The notes beneath the pieces are model-generated. The model was not told the DNA's origin, made no database searches, and was given only the letters and a program-made list of their open reading frames with translations. A DNA stretch of 64,000 nt from NCBI RefSeq assembly GCF_012726205.1, contig NZ_JAASAE010000010.1, positions 1 through 64,000 on the forward strand, read 5' to 3'. The translations under genes were made by a program, and so were the position numbers. Positions 1 through 9,884 of this stretch are shown piece after piece (within the stretch, counting starts at the first letter, position 1; every line of letters starts with the position of its first letter). Source of the stretch: Rhodococcus sp. HNM0569 (GTDB taxonomy: Bacteria; Actinomycetota; Actinomycetes; Mycobacteriales; Mycobacteriaceae).

Positions 1-18
1 TGTCCCGAAACCCCCGAA

Positions 19-34
19 TCGAACATGAGTTCTA
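19..34. promoter_or_regulatory. Candidate LexA (SOS) box
   Basis: The 16 bases read TCGAAC-ATGA-GTTCTA. This matches the actinobacterial LexA operator TCGAAC-N4-GTTCGA except at one base of the right half. A -10-like TATAGT lies at 33-38 and overlaps its right edge. No gene in the window starts here: the nearest gene, at 110-1558, ends toward it. The site would therefore serve a gene to the left of the window. Its function is inferred from motif resemblance only. Confidence 0.4.
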
Positions 35-109
35 TAGTACATGCGTTCGATTATCCGCACCAGAGTTTCTGCTGAATTCGGCCGGCGACCGTTCGACGGC
101 TGCAGCGCG

Positions 110-1558
110 TCAGGCACCGTAGCGGCCGGCGCATGCCCCGTCGCCGCCGAGTACCCCGGTGCGGAAGGCGTCCACACGCGAGAAACCCGACGGCACCGTG
201 CGCCCGCTGACGTCGCTCGCGGCGAGGCCGTCGGTCAGCAGGCCGGAGACGGCCTCGTCGAGGTCGCCGGGGGACAAGCGGACGTCGGCGCCACGGGAGC
301 TGAGTGCGGCGGTGACGACCCCCGACAGGCACGCGGTTCGCAGGGCCGCGACCGGGGTGTCGACGTCCTGCCCGCGCGCGTGCTGTACCGCGAGGGTGTA
401 GCGCGAGGCGAGCAGAACGTACGCGTTGTAGTCGCCCGTGAGCGACGTGCGGAACAGGTCGCTGCGCGTCCCGGAGCCGACGGTGCTCGCCCGCTGCTCG
501 AGCGCGGCCAGGTCGACGCCGAGGGTGTGCGTCTCGGGGCAGTACGAGACCGGTGACGTGTCGTCGGCGTCCGAGCAGTGCAGCCGTGCCGTCGACACGT
601 CGAGCGTCGGCGCGCGGTCGAGCGGCAGGATGCGTGCGAACGAGTCGACGAACCGGCGCACCGCGTCCTCGGTGACGGCCAGTTCGCCGTCGTCTCGGGT
701 GTCGGCGAAGCTTTGCGGGAGTCCGGTCCGGCGTGCGTCGATGTCGTCGGCGTCGATGCGTGTGCACGGCGCCGGGCCGTCGGTGAACCCGATCTGGGTG
801 GCGGTGACGCGCTCGAACGCGGTGCCGTGCACATTGCCGGGATCGCGCGGATCGGTGTCCCCGATCGCGACGGTCGACGCCAGTACCGCATTGAGGCCGT
901 CGGACGTGTCGAGCTGGAAGTGCGGCGACTCGCCGGCGGCGACGTGCCGCATGAATGCGCCCGCATAGCAGTCCGCCTGCTGTTCGCGCACGAGTGTCGC
1001 GGAGGGGCCGTGGTCGACGACACCGGCCGCCGACTGCACTGCGTGCCCGTACTCGTGGGCCAGCACGAAGACCATCGCGACGACGCCGAACTTGTCGATC
1101 ACCTCGGGCATGAGGACCGTGCGGTCCCATCCGATCGTGCCGTCGGCGACGCAGTAGCCGGCGTTCACGAGGCGCGAGGTCGTGTCGCCGCAGAACTCGC
1201 CGCCGTCGGGTGCGAGCGGATCCCAGGACGCGAGCGCGACCGTGGGTGCCGCGTGCGCGTCGAACAGCCCGGGGAAGTGCATCGCCCAGTACTCGTCGAG
1301 ATCGGCGATCGCGTTGACCGCGAGACGATCGACCGTGCCGTCGTCGGTGCCCTGGACCTCGCGCCTGGCATCCGGCGCGCCTGCGCGCGCGCCGCTCGGT
1401 CCATTCGTGGCAGCCAGGCCCGCGACGCGGAACGGGTCGTCGTAGATCGACGTGGCGTGGCCGGTCGTGGTCCGCGCGCAGCCGGTGAGTGCGGCGGCGA
1501 CGAGCGCCGCGCCGACCGCGGCGGCACAGGCGCGACGCGCGAGTGCGCGGCCCCTCAC
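110..1558 (-). CDS. Lipoprotein, putative neutral zinc metallopeptidase
   Basis: Encodes 482 residues. The N-terminus has basic residues, a hydrophobic stretch and the lipobox L-T-G-C (residues 24-27), so the mature protein should be a lipid-anchored envelope protein. The segment LAHEYGHA holds an HEXXH zinc motif (His168, Glu169, His172), as in the YpfJ-like zinc peptidases. A following region, '[11 protein letters not shown]', resembles the third zinc ligand region of that family. The start is a GTG at 1558 that overlaps the glgB stop (GTGA), so the two genes are translationally coupled. The same frame stays open upstream through glgB, but that extension is antisense-quality sequence without family resemblance. 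Peptidase activity and substrate are inferred. Confidence 0.75.
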   Translation of the reverse strand: MRGRALARRACAAAVGAALVAAALTGCARTTTGHATSIYDDPFRVAGLAATNGPSGARAGAPDARREVQGTDDGTVDRLAVNAIADLDEYWAMHFPGLFDAHAAPTVALASWDPLAPDGGEFCGDTTSRLVNAGYCVADGTIGWDRTVLMPEVIDKFGVVAMVFVLAHEYGHAVQSAAGVVDHGPSATLVREQQADCYAGAFMRHVAAGESPHFQLDTSDGLNAVLASTVAIGDTDPRDPGNVHGTAFERVTATQIGFTDGPAPCTRIDADDIDARRTGLPQSFADTRDDGELAVTEDAVRRFVDSFARILPLDRAPTLDVSTARLHCSDADDTSPVSYCPETHTLGVDLAALEQRASTVGSGTRSDLFRTSLTGDYNAYVLLASRYTLAVQHARGQDVDTPVAALRTACLSGVVTAALSSRGADVRLSPGDLDEAVSGLLTDGLAASDVSGRTVPSGFSRVDAFRTGVLGGDGACAGRYGA

Positions 1559-3834
1559 CGCTCGAGACCGAGCCAGATCGCGCCCGCCGCGGGCAGCGCC
1601 ACCTCCGCGGACGCCGGGCGACCGTGCCACGACTCCTCGGTGGCGTGCACCGCGCCGAGATTGCCCACACCCGAGCCCGCGTACACGGTGGCGTCGGTGT
1701 TGAGGATCTCGGTCCAGCGGCCGGGCTCGGGCAGCCCGACCCGGTAGTTGCCGTGCACGGTGCCCGAGAAGTTGAACAGACACGCGACGACCGAGCCGTC
1801 CGCGCCGTAGCGGAGGAAACTCAGGACGTTGTTCTCGGTGTCGTTGGCATCGATCCACGAATAGCCGCCGGGCGAGGTGTCGAGCGTGTACAGGGCGGGG
1901 TGCGCACGATAGACCGCGTTGAGGTCGGACGTGAGCCGCAGCAGGCCGCGATGCAGCTCGACGACGTGATCGGCGCCCGCACCGTCGCTGGGGCCGAGCT
2001 CGTGCCAGTCGAGTCCGCGCTCGTCGGACCATTCGCGCGTCTGCCCGAACTCCTGGCCCATGAACAGCAGCTGCTTGCCCGGGTGCGCCCACATGTATGC
2101 GAGCAGTGCGCGCACACCCGCGGCCTTCGCGCCGTCGTCGCCGGGCATGCGGGTCCACAGCGTGCCCTTGCCGTGCACCACCTCGTCGTGGCTGACGGGC
2201 AGCAGGTAGTGCTCGCTCCACGCGTACATGAGCGAGAACGTGATCTCGTGATGGTGGTAGCTGCGATGCACCGGGTCGTGCGCGAGATAGCCGAGCGTGT
2301 CGTGCATCCAGCCCATGTTCCACTTGAGTGTGAAACCGAGACCGCCGAGCGTGGTGTCGCGCGTGACGCCCGGCCACGCGGTCGACTCCTCCGCGATCGT
2401 CATGACGCCGCGATTGTGCTTGTGCACCGTCGCATTCATCTCCTGGAGGAATGCGACGGCCTCGAGGTTCTCGCGGCCCCCGTGGATGTTGGGTGTCCAT
2501 CCGTCCTCGGGCCGCGAGTAGTCGAGGTACAGCATCGACGCGACTGCGTCGACCCGCAGGCCGTCGACGTGGAACTCCTCGAACCAGAACAGTGCATTGG
2601 CGACGAGGAAGTTGCGTACCTGCGATCGGCCGAAGTCGAAAACATAGGTGCCCCAGTCGAGTTGCTCGCCGCGGCGCGGATCGCCGTGCTCGTACAGAGG
2701 TGTGCCGTCGAACCGGGCGAGCGCCCACTCGTCCTTCGGGAAGTGCGCCGGCACCCAGTCCACGACGACGCCGATGCCCGCGCGGTGCAGATAGTCGACG
2801 AACCACCGGAAGTCGTCGGGTGACCCGAAGCGGGACGTGGGCGCGTAGTACGACGTCACCTGGTAACCCCACGAGCCTCCGAACGGGTGCTCGGTGACGG
2901 GGAGGAGTTCGACGTGCGTGAAGCCGGCATCGCCGACGTAGGTGGCGAGTTGCTCGGCGAGTTCGCGGTAGTCGAGACCGGGTCGCCACGACCCGAGATG
3001 CACCTCGTACATGCTCACCGGGGCGCGAGTCGGTTCGTGGGACGCGCGCGCGTCGAGCCATTCGCCGTCGCCCCAGGCGAACTCGGACCACCAGACACGC
3101 GACGCGGTGGCGGGCGGAATCTCCGTGGCGAATGCCATCGGATCCGCCTTGTCGCGCACCGTGCCGTCGGCGCCGTGCACCCGGAACTTGTACAGCGCGC
3201 CGGGCGCGATACCGGGGAGGTACACCTCCCACACTCCGCTGGCGCCGAGCCTGCGCATCGGGGCGGTGCGCCCCGTCCAGCCGTCGAAGTCGCCGATGAC
3301 GGTGACGCCGTGGGCGGCGGGCGCCCACACCGCGAACGACGTGCCTTCGACGGGGCCGTCCGGGGTGTCGTATCGACGCGGGTGCGCGCCGAGCACGTCC
3401 CACAGCCGCTCGTGCCTGCCCTCGCCGAACAGGTGCAGGTCGAGATCGCCGAGCGTGGGCAGGAACCGGTAGCCGTCCGCGGTGACGACGCGGTATCCGC
3501 CCGGATAGACCACCTCGAGCCGGTAGTCGGCGAGATCGTGATAGGGCACCGAGGTCGCCCACAGGTCGTCCGCGACCCGCTCGAACACGAATTGTTCGGT
3601 GCCGACCAGCGCGACGACGGACTCGGCGTCCGGGCGCAGAGTGCGCAGCACCGTGCCGGCGGCGGACTCGTGCGCGCCGAGCACCGAGTGGGGATCCGGG
3701 TGCACGCCACGCGCGAGGAGGTCGAGGTCGTGCTCGGACGGCCGCAGCGGCGCCGCCGCGCCCCGGTATCCGCTGCGAGTGCGGTCTTCACCGCGTCCGG
3801 TGCGCTCGCTGCTCCGGTCGCCTTTACTGCTCAT
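1555..3834 (-). CDS. glgB: 1,4-alpha-glucan branching enzyme GlgB
   Basis: Encodes 759 residues and transfers alpha-1,4 chains to alpha-1,6 branch points in glycogen and related glucans. The N-terminal half carries the CBM48-type beta domains (for example '[10 protein letters not shown]'-like and '[12 protein letters not shown]' segments). A GH13 barrel follows, with nucleophile Asp429 in 'GLRVDAV', the acid in 'TIAEEST' and the third carboxylate region '[11 protein letters not shown]'. The ATG at 3834 is preferred because GGAGG lies 8 bases upstream; a GTG at 3843 sits directly on that ribosome-binding site. The start overlaps the glgE stop, so glgE-glgB-lipoprotein form one leftward operon, matching the GlgE pathway, in which GlgB branches the product of GlgE. 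Confidence 0.95.
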   Translation of the reverse strand: MSSKGDRSSERTGRGEDRTRSGYRGAAAPLRPSEHDLDLLARGVHPDPHSVLGAHESAAGTVLRTLRPDAESVVALVGTEQFVFERVADDLWATSVPYHDLADYRLEVVYPGGYRVVTADGYRFLPTLGDLDLHLFGEGRHERLWDVLGAHPRRYDTPDGPVEGTSFAVWAPAAHGVTVIGDFDGWTGRTAPMRRLGASGVWEVYLPGIAPGALYKFRVHGADGTVRDKADPMAFATEIPPATASRVWWSEFAWGDGEWLDARASHEPTRAPVSMYEVHLGSWRPGLDYRELAEQLATYVGDAGFTHVELLPVTEHPFGGSWGYQVTSYYAPTSRFGSPDDFRWFVDYLHRAGIGVVVDWVPAHFPKDEWALARFDGTPLYEHGDPRRGEQLDWGTYVFDFGRSQVRNFLVANALFWFEEFHVDGLRVDAVASMLYLDYSRPEDGWTPNIHGGRENLEAVAFLQEMNATVHKHNRGVMTIAEESTAWPGVTRDTTLGGLGFTLKWNMGWMHDTLGYLAHDPVHRSYHHHEITFSLMYAWSEHYLLPVSHDEVVHGKGTLWTRMPGDDGAKAAGVRALLAYMWAHPGKQLLFMGQEFGQTREWSDERGLDWHELGPSDGAGADHVVELHRGLLRLTSDLNAVYRAHPALYTLDTSPGGYSWIDANDTENNVLSFLRYGADGSVVACLFNFSGTVHGNYRVGLPEPGRWTEILNTDATVYAGSGVGNLGAVHATEESWHGRPASAEVALPAAGAIWLGLER

Positions 3835-3835
3835 G

Positions 3836-5839
3836 TCACGCACCTCCGCGATACGCCAGCCGGACTCGGGCCGGATAGGGGACCGGTGGCAACGCGATCA
3901 CGTGCGCGACCGCCCGCCACGGTTCGAGCCGGACGAAATTGGCCTGGCCCCACTCGTACTGTTCGCCGCTCACCTCGTCCACGACGCTCATGTGCTCCTG
4001 CCAGTCACGGCCGATCGCGGGCATGTCGATCCACAGGGTGCCGTCCTCGGCCGCGAACGGGTCGAGGTTGACGACGACGAGGACGGCGTCGCCCGTCGTC
4101 GGATCGAACTTCGAGTAGGCGATCAGCGCATCGTTGTCGACATGATGGAAGTGCAACTGCCGCAACTGCTGTAGCGCGGGATGCCGCCGACGGATCTCGT
4201 TGAGCGTGCTGAGCCAGGGCGCGAGGGACTCGCCTCGCGCGGCGGCACCCGCGAAATCGCGCGGCCGCAGCTGGTACTTCTCCGAGTCGAGGTACTCTTC
4301 ACTGCCCGGGTGGGCCGGAAGATGTTCGTACAACTCGTATCCCGAATACACGCCCCAGGTGGGTGACAGGGTGGCGGCGAGTGCGGCGCGCAGCGCGAAC
4401 ATGCCCGGCCCGCCGGTCTGCAGGCTCTCGTGCAGGATGTCGGGCGTGTTGACGAACAGGTTGGGGCGTGATTCGTCGGCCTTCGCGGCGATCTCGTTGC
4501 CGAACTCGGTGAGCTCCCACTTCGCGGTGCGCCACGTGAAATAGGTGTAGGACTGGGTGAACCCGCGCCTCGCGAGCCCGTACAGACGGGCAGGCCGGGT
4601 GAACGCCTCGGCGAGGAACAGCACGTCCGGGTCGGTGGCCTTGACCTCCGCGATGAGCCACTGCCAGAAGTCCGGCGGCTTGGTGTGCGGATTGTCGACG
4701 CGGAAGATCTCGACGCCTGCCGCGATCCAGTGCCGCACTACCCGCAGTACCTCGGCGTAGATGCCGTCGGGATCGCGATCGAAGTTGACAGGATAGATGT
4801 CCTGGTACTTCTTCGGCGGGTTCTCGGCGTACGCGATCGTGCCGTCCGGCAGCACCGTGAACCATTCCGGGTGCTCACGCGCCCACGGATGGTCCGGTGC
4901 ACACTGCAATGCCAGGTCGAGTGCCACCTCCATGCCGAGATCGTGTGTCGCCGAGACGAACTGCTCGAAGTCGTGGTGCGTGCCGAGCTCGGGATGCACG
5001 GCGTCGTGGCCGCCCGCCGCCGACCCGATCGCCCACGGCGAGCCGACGTCGCCGGGACCCGGCGTCAGAGAGTTGTTGGGCCCCTTGCGGTTCACCTCGC
5101 CTATCGGGTGGATGGGCGGCAGGTACACGACGTCGAAGCCCATCGCGGCGATGCGTGGCAGATCGGCGGCGGCGGTCGCGAACGTGCCGTGCACGGGACG
5201 GCCCACGTCGTCGCGTCCACCCGTCGAGCGCGGGAAGAACTCGTACCACGAGCCGAAGAGTGCGCGGGGACGATCGACGACGACGCGGTGCACCGCGCCG
5301 CGCGTGACGAGTTCGCGCAACGGATATGCGCGGAGTTGCTCGGTGACATCGCTCGCGAACGCGGGAGCGATCGCGTCGGGAACCTCGCGGCCGGATCGCA
5401 GCGACGCCGCGACCGCGAGGAGGGTGGGTCGGTCGCCGCGCGGAACCCCCTCGGCGGCGCGCTCGAACAGCCGGGCTCCCAGCTCGAGATCGTTCGCGAG
5501 CTCGCCCGGCCCCTGGCCGACGGCGACCTTCGCCTCGATCGCGTGCTTCCACGTCGACACCGGATCTCCCCAGCCCTCGATGCGGAACGTCCACGGCCCG
5601 GGCACGCTGGGTGTGAACACGGCGTGGAAGGTGTCGAGTTCGGTGCCCGGCACCATCGGGACGCGCATCGGCCGGGTGGCCCCCGGTGCGCGGACCGCGA
5701 GCGTCGCGGCCACCGCGTCGTGCCCTTCGCGCCACACCACCGCGCGCACCGGGAAGACCTCGCCCACGACGGCGCGAGACGGGCACGCGCCACCCGAGAG
5801 GGTGGGCTCGACGTCGTCGATCGCGATTCGACCCGTCAC
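3836..5839 (-). CDS. glgE: Alpha-1,4-glucan:maltose-1-phosphate maltosyltransferase GlgE
   Basis: Encodes 667 residues, close to the family length. GlgE elongates alpha-glucan with maltose-1-phosphate. Visible hallmarks are the GH13 nucleophile region '[10 protein letters not shown]' (Asp382), the acid region '[10 protein letters not shown]', an N-terminal all-beta domain ('[10 protein letters not shown]') and the conserved '[18 protein letters not shown]' stretch near residue 240. The GTG start at 5839 follows a purine-rich AGGGGG. It is the first gene of the leftward glucan operon and is divergent from glgP, with a palindromic gap between them. Confidence 0.95.
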   Translation of the reverse strand: MTGRIAIDDVEPTLSGGACPSRAVVGEVFPVRAVVWREGHDAVAATLAVRAPGATRPMRVPMVPGTELDTFHAVFTPSVPGPWTFRIEGWGDPVSTWKHAIEAKVAVGQGPGELANDLELGARLFERAAEGVPRGDRPTLLAVAASLRSGREVPDAIAPAFASDVTEQLRAYPLRELVTRGAVHRVVVDRPRALFGSWYEFFPRSTGGRDDVGRPVHGTFATAAADLPRIAAMGFDVVYLPPIHPIGEVNRKGPNNSLTPGPGDVGSPWAIGSAAGGHDAVHPELGTHHDFEQFVSATHDLGMEVALDLALQCAPDHPWAREHPEWFTVLPDGTIAYAENPPKKYQDIYPVNFDRDPDGIYAEVLRVVRHWIAAGVEIFRVDNPHTKPPDFWQWLIAEVKATDPDVLFLAEAFTRPARLYGLARRGFTQSYTYFTWRTAKWELTEFGNEIAAKADESRPNLFVNTPDILHESLQTGGPGMFALRAALAATLSPTWGVYSGYELYEHLPAHPGSEEYLDSEKYQLRPRDFAGAAARGESLAPWLSTLNEIRRRHPALQQLRQLHFHHVDNDALIAYSKFDPTTGDAVLVVVNLDPFAAEDGTLWIDMPAIGRDWQEHMSVVDEVSGEQYEWGQANFVRLEPWRAVAHVIALPPVPYPARVRLAYRGGA

Positions 5840-5864
5840 CAGGCCCCCTTTTCTTCCGGCCGTA

Positions 5865-5884
5865 CCACGCGCCGCGGCGCGTGG
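5865..5884. promoter_or_regulatory. Perfect 20-bp palindrome in the glgE-glgP gap
   Basis: CCACGCGCCGCGGCGCGTGG is perfectly self-complementary. It lies 25 bases upstream of the glgE GTG and about 100 bases upstream of glgP, in the 145-bp divergent gap. The position suits an operator for one or both glucan operons. A chance GC-rich dyad cannot be excluded. Confidence 0.45.
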
Positions 5885-5984
5885 CGAGAACGGGCGTGCA
5901 GTAGCAGCCTAGTGGAGCGCGCGGCCACGTGCGGGAAAGCCGTGTGGGTCACGTGCCCGGCGGTACTCGACTATCGTTCCGGTG

Positions 5985-8603
5985 GTGAAAGCCTTGCGTC
6001 GGTTCACCGTCCGTGCTCATCTCCCCGAGCGGCTCGCGGCCCTCGGCGCGCTCTCGACCAACCTGCGCTGGTCGTGGCACACGCCCACGCAGGAACTGTT
6101 CCGCAGCATCGATCCGCAGTTGTGGGACGCGGTGCGTTTCGACCCGGTGCGCATGCTCAGCGACATCGCTCCCGCGCGGCTCGACGAGCTCGCGGGCGAC
6201 CCGTCCTTCTGCGGCGAACTCGACCGTGCGGCCGCCGACCTCGACGACTACCTGAGCACACCGCGCTGGTACCAGAAGCAGCTGTCGCGCGACGGCGACG
6301 GAGGCGTCGATCTCGGTGGCGGAATCGCGTACTTCTCGATGGAGTTCGGCGTCAGCGAAGTGCTGCCCAACTATTCGGGCGGCCTCGGCATCCTCGCGGG
6401 CGATCACCTCAAGGCGGCTTCCGACCTGGGGCTGCCGCTCGTGGGCGTCGGCCTGCTCTATCGCGCAGGATACTTCCGGCAGGGCCTCACGGCCGACGGG
6501 TGGCAGACCGAGCACTACCCGCCGCACGATCCGCAGGGCATGCCGTTGCGCCTGCTCACCGACGCGGGCCCGCACCACCGCGACGGCGCGCGCTCCGTGT
6601 CGATCGACCTCGCGATGCCGGGCGGACGCACCCTGCACGCGCGCGTCTGGATCGCCCAGGTCGGGCGCATCCCCCTGCTGCTCCTCGACACCGACGTCCC
6701 CGACAACGACACCGAGATGCGCACGGTCACCGACCGGCTGTACGGCGGCGATCAGGACCACCGCATCAAGCAGGAGATCCTGGCGGGTGTGGGCGGTGTG
6801 CGCGCGGTGCGCGAGTACACCAGGGCGTTCGGGCTCGCCGACCCCGAGGTGTTCCACATGAACGAGGGCCACGCAGGCTTCCTCGGTGTCGAGCGTGTCC
6901 GCGAACTCGTCACCGGGTCCGGCCTCGACTTCGACGAAGCCCTCACATCGGTACGCGCGGGCACCGTGTTCACCACGCACACGCCCGTCCCTGCGGGCAT
7001 CGACCGGTTCCCGGTCGATCTGGTCCGCCACTACTTCGGCGGTGCGAACGGACAGAACGACTCGGCGCTGCTGCCCGGCGTCGGCGTCGACCGTGTACTC
7101 GCGCTCGGCAAGGAAGCGGACCCGCACGTCTTCAACATGGCGCACATGGGCCTGCGGCTCGCGCAGCGCGCGAACGGGGTGTCCCGGCTGCACGGCATCG
7201 TCAGCCGCGACATGTTCCGCGGCCTGTGGCCCGGTTTCGACGCCGACGAGGTGCCCATCGGGTCGGTCACCAACGGCGTGCACGCACCCACGTGGGCGGC
7301 GCCCGAGTGGCTGGACCTCGCGCGTCGCGTCGTCGGCCCCGAGCTCGTCGAGGAAGCGCGCGGGTGGGAGCGACTGCAGGAGCTCACGGTCGCCGAACTC
7401 TGGGACACACGAAATGCTTTGCGACACAAGCTCGTCACCGAGGTTCGGAGGCGGGTGCACGCGTCGTGGCTCGAACGCGGAGCCACCGAGGCCGAACTCG
7501 GCTGGACCGACGAGGTGTTCGACCCGAATGTGCTCACCGTCGGATTCGCGCGCCGCGTGCCCACCTACAAGAGGCTCACCCTCATGCTGCGCGATCCCGA
7601 CCGGCTGCGTCGGCTGCTGCTCGACCCGGATCGTCCCGTTCAGCTCGTCGTCGCGGGCAAGTCGCATCCCGCCGACGACGGCGGCAAGGCGCTGATCCAG
7701 CAGGTCGTGCGCTTCGCCGACGAGCACGACGTCCGGCATCGCATCGTGTTCCTGCCCGACTACGACATGTCGATGGCGCGCTACCTCTACTGGGGCTGCG
7801 ACGTGTGGCTCAACAACCCCTTGCGCCCGCTCGAGGCGTGCGGCACCTCCGGGATGAAGTCCGCGCTCAACGGCGGGCTCAATCTGTCGATCCGCGACGG
7901 ATGGTGGGACGAGATGTACGACGGCGAGAACGGCTGGGCGATCCCCACGGCCGACGGCGTCCACGACGACGCACGCCGCGACGACCTCGAAGCGGCCGCG
8001 ATGTACGAACTGCTCGAACGCGCGGTGCTGCCGCGTTTCTACGACCGCGACCGCGACGGTGTGCCCTTGCACTGGGTCGAGATGGTGCGGCACACGCTCG
8101 AGAACCTCGGGCCGAAGGTGCTCGCGTCGCGCATGGTGCGCGACTACGCGGTCGGGTACTACGCGCCCGCGGCCGGAGCAGCGCGCGGCGTCGACGCCGA
8201 CGATTTCGCGGGGGCACGCGAGCTCACCGAGTACGTGCGGCGCGTGCAGTCGGCGTGGCCGGGCGTCGCGGTCGTGTCGGTCGACGGATCCGGCCTACCC
8301 GACACACCCGAGATCGGTGCGCGTCTCGGGCTGCGTGCGTCGGTGCACCTCGCCGGCCTGTCCGTCGACGACGTCCGCGTCGAAGCAGTCGTGGGCCGGG
8401 TGGGCGAGGACGAGGAACTCACCGACGTCGTCACCGTTTCGATGACGCACACGGGCGGGGCGGGTGACGGCGAACCGTCCTTCGCCGTCGACGTCGAACT
8501 GCCCCTGTCGGGCGCCGTGGGCTACACGGTGCGGGTGCTACCGCGCCACCGTCTGCTCGCCGACGACGCCGAACTCGGGCTCGTCGCTCTCGCGGGCAAC
8601 TGA
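5985..8603 (+). CDS. glgP: Glycogen/maltodextrin phosphorylase GlgP
   Basis: Encodes 872 residues of the actinobacterial 'short-N-terminus' alpha-glucan phosphorylase type, which releases glucose-1-phosphate from alpha-glucans using pyridoxal phosphate. The PLP region is seen in 'EACGTSGMKSALNG', followed by 'LNLSIRDGWWDEMYD'. The substrate and nucleotide region 'YFSMEFGVSE...LPNYSGGLGILAGDH' lies near residue 120. Two GTG codons are adjacent at 5982 and 5985; the second gives the family-typical N-terminus V-K-A-L-R-R-F. It is divergent from glgE. Its last 66 bases overlap the 3' end of the convergent permease gene. Confidence 0.93.
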   Translation: MKALRRFTVRAHLPERLAALGALSTNLRWSWHTPTQELFRSIDPQLWDAVRFDPVRMLSDIAPARLDELAGDPSFCGELDRAAADLDDYLSTPRWYQKQLSRDGDGGVDLGGGIAYFSMEFGVSEVLPNYSGGLGILAGDHLKAASDLGLPLVGVGLLYRAGYFRQGLTADGWQTEHYPPHDPQGMPLRLLTDAGPHHRDGARSVSIDLAMPGGRTLHARVWIAQVGRIPLLLLDTDVPDNDTEMRTVTDRLYGGDQDHRIKQEILAGVGGVRAVREYTRAFGLADPEVFHMNEGHAGFLGVERVRELVTGSGLDFDEALTSVRAGTVFTTHTPVPAGIDRFPVDLVRHYFGGANGQNDSALLPGVGVDRVLALGKEADPHVFNMAHMGLRLAQRANGVSRLHGIVSRDMFRGLWPGFDADEVPIGSVTNGVHAPTWAAPEWLDLARRVVGPELVEEARGWERLQELTVAELWDTRNALRHKLVTEVRRRVHASWLERGATEAELGWTDEVFDPNVLTVGFARRVPTYKRLTLMLRDPDRLRRLLLDPDRPVQLVVAGKSHPADDGGKALIQQVVRFADEHDVRHRIVFLPDYDMSMARYLYWGCDVWLNNPLRPLEACGTSGMKSALNGGLNLSIRDGWWDEMYDGENGWAIPTADGVHDDARRDDLEAAAMYELLERAVLPRFYDRDRDGVPLHWVEMVRHTLENLGPKVLASRMVRDYAVGYYAPAAGAARGVDADDFAGARELTEYVRRVQSAWPGVAVVSVDGSGLPDTPEIGARLGLRASVHLAGLSVDDVRVEAVVGRVGEDEELTDVVTVSMTHTGGAGDGEPSFAVDVELPLSGAVGYTVRVLPRHRLLADDAELGLVALAGN

Positions 8604-9884
8604 CCACGCGCGCACACCGCCCGAGCGCCTGCCGAGATCGCGGCGACGGAAGCCGGCGACGCCTGCCGCGGCCAGCACCACTGCCACGGCGAGCGTGACC
8701 GGCACCGGCGCCTGCAAGGGCGACAGCGCCCCGGTCCAGCGCGGGAGTGCGTCGTCGAACAGCGCGTGAATCGCCGTGTACCCGAGCCACACCCACGCCA
8801 CGGCGAGCCCACGGCCGGTGGCGCCGTACAGCGCCGCCGCGAGCGCGAGCACCGCGAACAGGGCAGGCACGGTCGCGGCGAGGTCGCCCGCGAGGCCGGC
8901 CGTCTCGTTCGCCGACACGCGCTCGACCGCGCCGCCGACGGCGACGAGCACGAGGGCCGCGGCGGCAGCCCACACGAGTTGCTCGGCGAACCACCGCACG
9001 CGCACGACGGGTGCGAGCGGAACGAGCGTCGCGCCGCGCGCCTCGTCGCGCCGCAAGGCTCCGATCGCGGCGACCACGTACACCGCGGCGGGCAGCACGA
9101 CCCACTGCGGCTCGTCGCCGACCCGGGCGACCGCGACCGACCACAGCACGGTGCCTGCGATCCACGTGAGTGGGAGGCCGCCGTGCCAGCGCGGCGCCGA
9201 CGGCAGTTGCACGAGCCGCGCGCGTATCGCGTCCGGTACCGAACCGAGCCCACGTAGTGCGCCCGGGACGCCCGCGGCGAGGTCACGGCGGGTGGCCGCG
9301 GCGCACGCGACGATGCCCGACGCGACGCCGAGGGCCAGCGCGACCAGCGATCCGCGCGCACCGCCCGGCGCGACGCCCGCGACCGTGGTAGCGAGACACG
9401 CGGCCGCGACCACCACGAGCGCGAGTGCCCGCGCGCCCGTGCTCGTGTCGGTGAACTGCACGGCGAGTGCCGTGATGCCGGTGAGCGCCCCGCCCCACAG
9501 CGCGGCGGGGCCCGCGGCGGCCGTCGCGTCCGCGACCGATGTGCCGACCACGACGAGCGAGAGCCACGCGAGGGCCGCGGACACGGCCGCCGCACCCGCC
9601 GCGAGCGTCAGACCCGCGAGCTCGGACGCGCAGCGCCCGCAGCCCGCGGCACGCGCGAACCCGGTGGTCTCGCTCTGCCGCACCACCACCGACGAGCACA
9701 GCACCGCGATCGCACCCGCGAGAACGAGAACGAGACCGAGCCCGTCGCGCTGGGCAGGCGCGGCCGCGCCGATCGCGCCCGCGCCGATCGCGACGGCGAG
9801 CGCCCACAGCGCGGTCGGCGTGCCGTCGGTGCGCAGCCCGAGAGTCACGAGCATCCGGACACCCCGCGCGTCGGCCCGGCTCAC
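8538..9884 (-). CDS. ABC exporter permease, large hydrophobic subunit
   Basis: Encodes 448 residues dominated by Ala/Val/Leu membrane segments; about ten to twelve helices are discernible. There is no ATP-binding motif. The GTG start overlaps the ATPase stop (GTGA at 9881-9884), so the two are co-translated and form one transporter. The fold resembles permeases paired with drug-export ATPases, but the substrate cannot be read from the sequence. The TAG stop lies inside the antiparallel 3' end of glgP, giving a 66-base convergent overlap. The C-terminal tail encoded there is hydrophilic and could be an accidental extension. Confidence 0.8.
   Translation of the reverse strand: MSRADARGVRMLVTLGLRTDGTPTALWALAVAIGAGAIGAAAPAQRDGLGLVLVLAGAIAVLCSSVVVRQSETTGFARAAGCGRCASELAGLTLAAGAAAVSAALAWLSLVVVGTSVADATAAAGPAALWGGALTGITALAVQFTDTSTGARALALVVVAAACLATTVAGVAPGGARGSLVALALGVASGIVACAAATRRDLAAGVPGALRGLGSVPDAIRARLVQLPSAPRWHGGLPLTWIAGTVLWSVAVARVGDEPQWVVLPAAVYVVAAIGALRRDEARGATLVPLAPVVRVRWFAEQLVWAAAAALVLVAVGGAVERVSANETAGLAGDLAATVPALFAVLALAAALYGATGRGLAVAWVWLGYTAIHALFDDALPRWTGALSPLQAPVPVTLAVAVVLAAAGVAGFRRRDLGRRSGGVRAWSVARESDEPEFGVVGEQTVAR

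Noticed and set aside
17-52. AATCGAAC ... GTTCGATT inverted repeat with a 20-base spacer
   Set aside because: It shares its left arm with the tighter LexA-like box, which explains the sequence better; the spacer is long for an operator.
1559-3562. Upstream extension of the lipoprotein gene into a 1150-residue frame
   Set aside because: The extension is antisense-like arginine-rich sequence in another frame of glgB; the GTGA overlap and signal peptide mark the real start at 1558.
4685-8467. Long 1260-codon plus-strand frame across glgE and glgP
   Set aside because: It is a shadow frame of high-GC coding DNA; it runs antisense to glgE and out of frame with glgP, and its composition is Arg-rich without domains.
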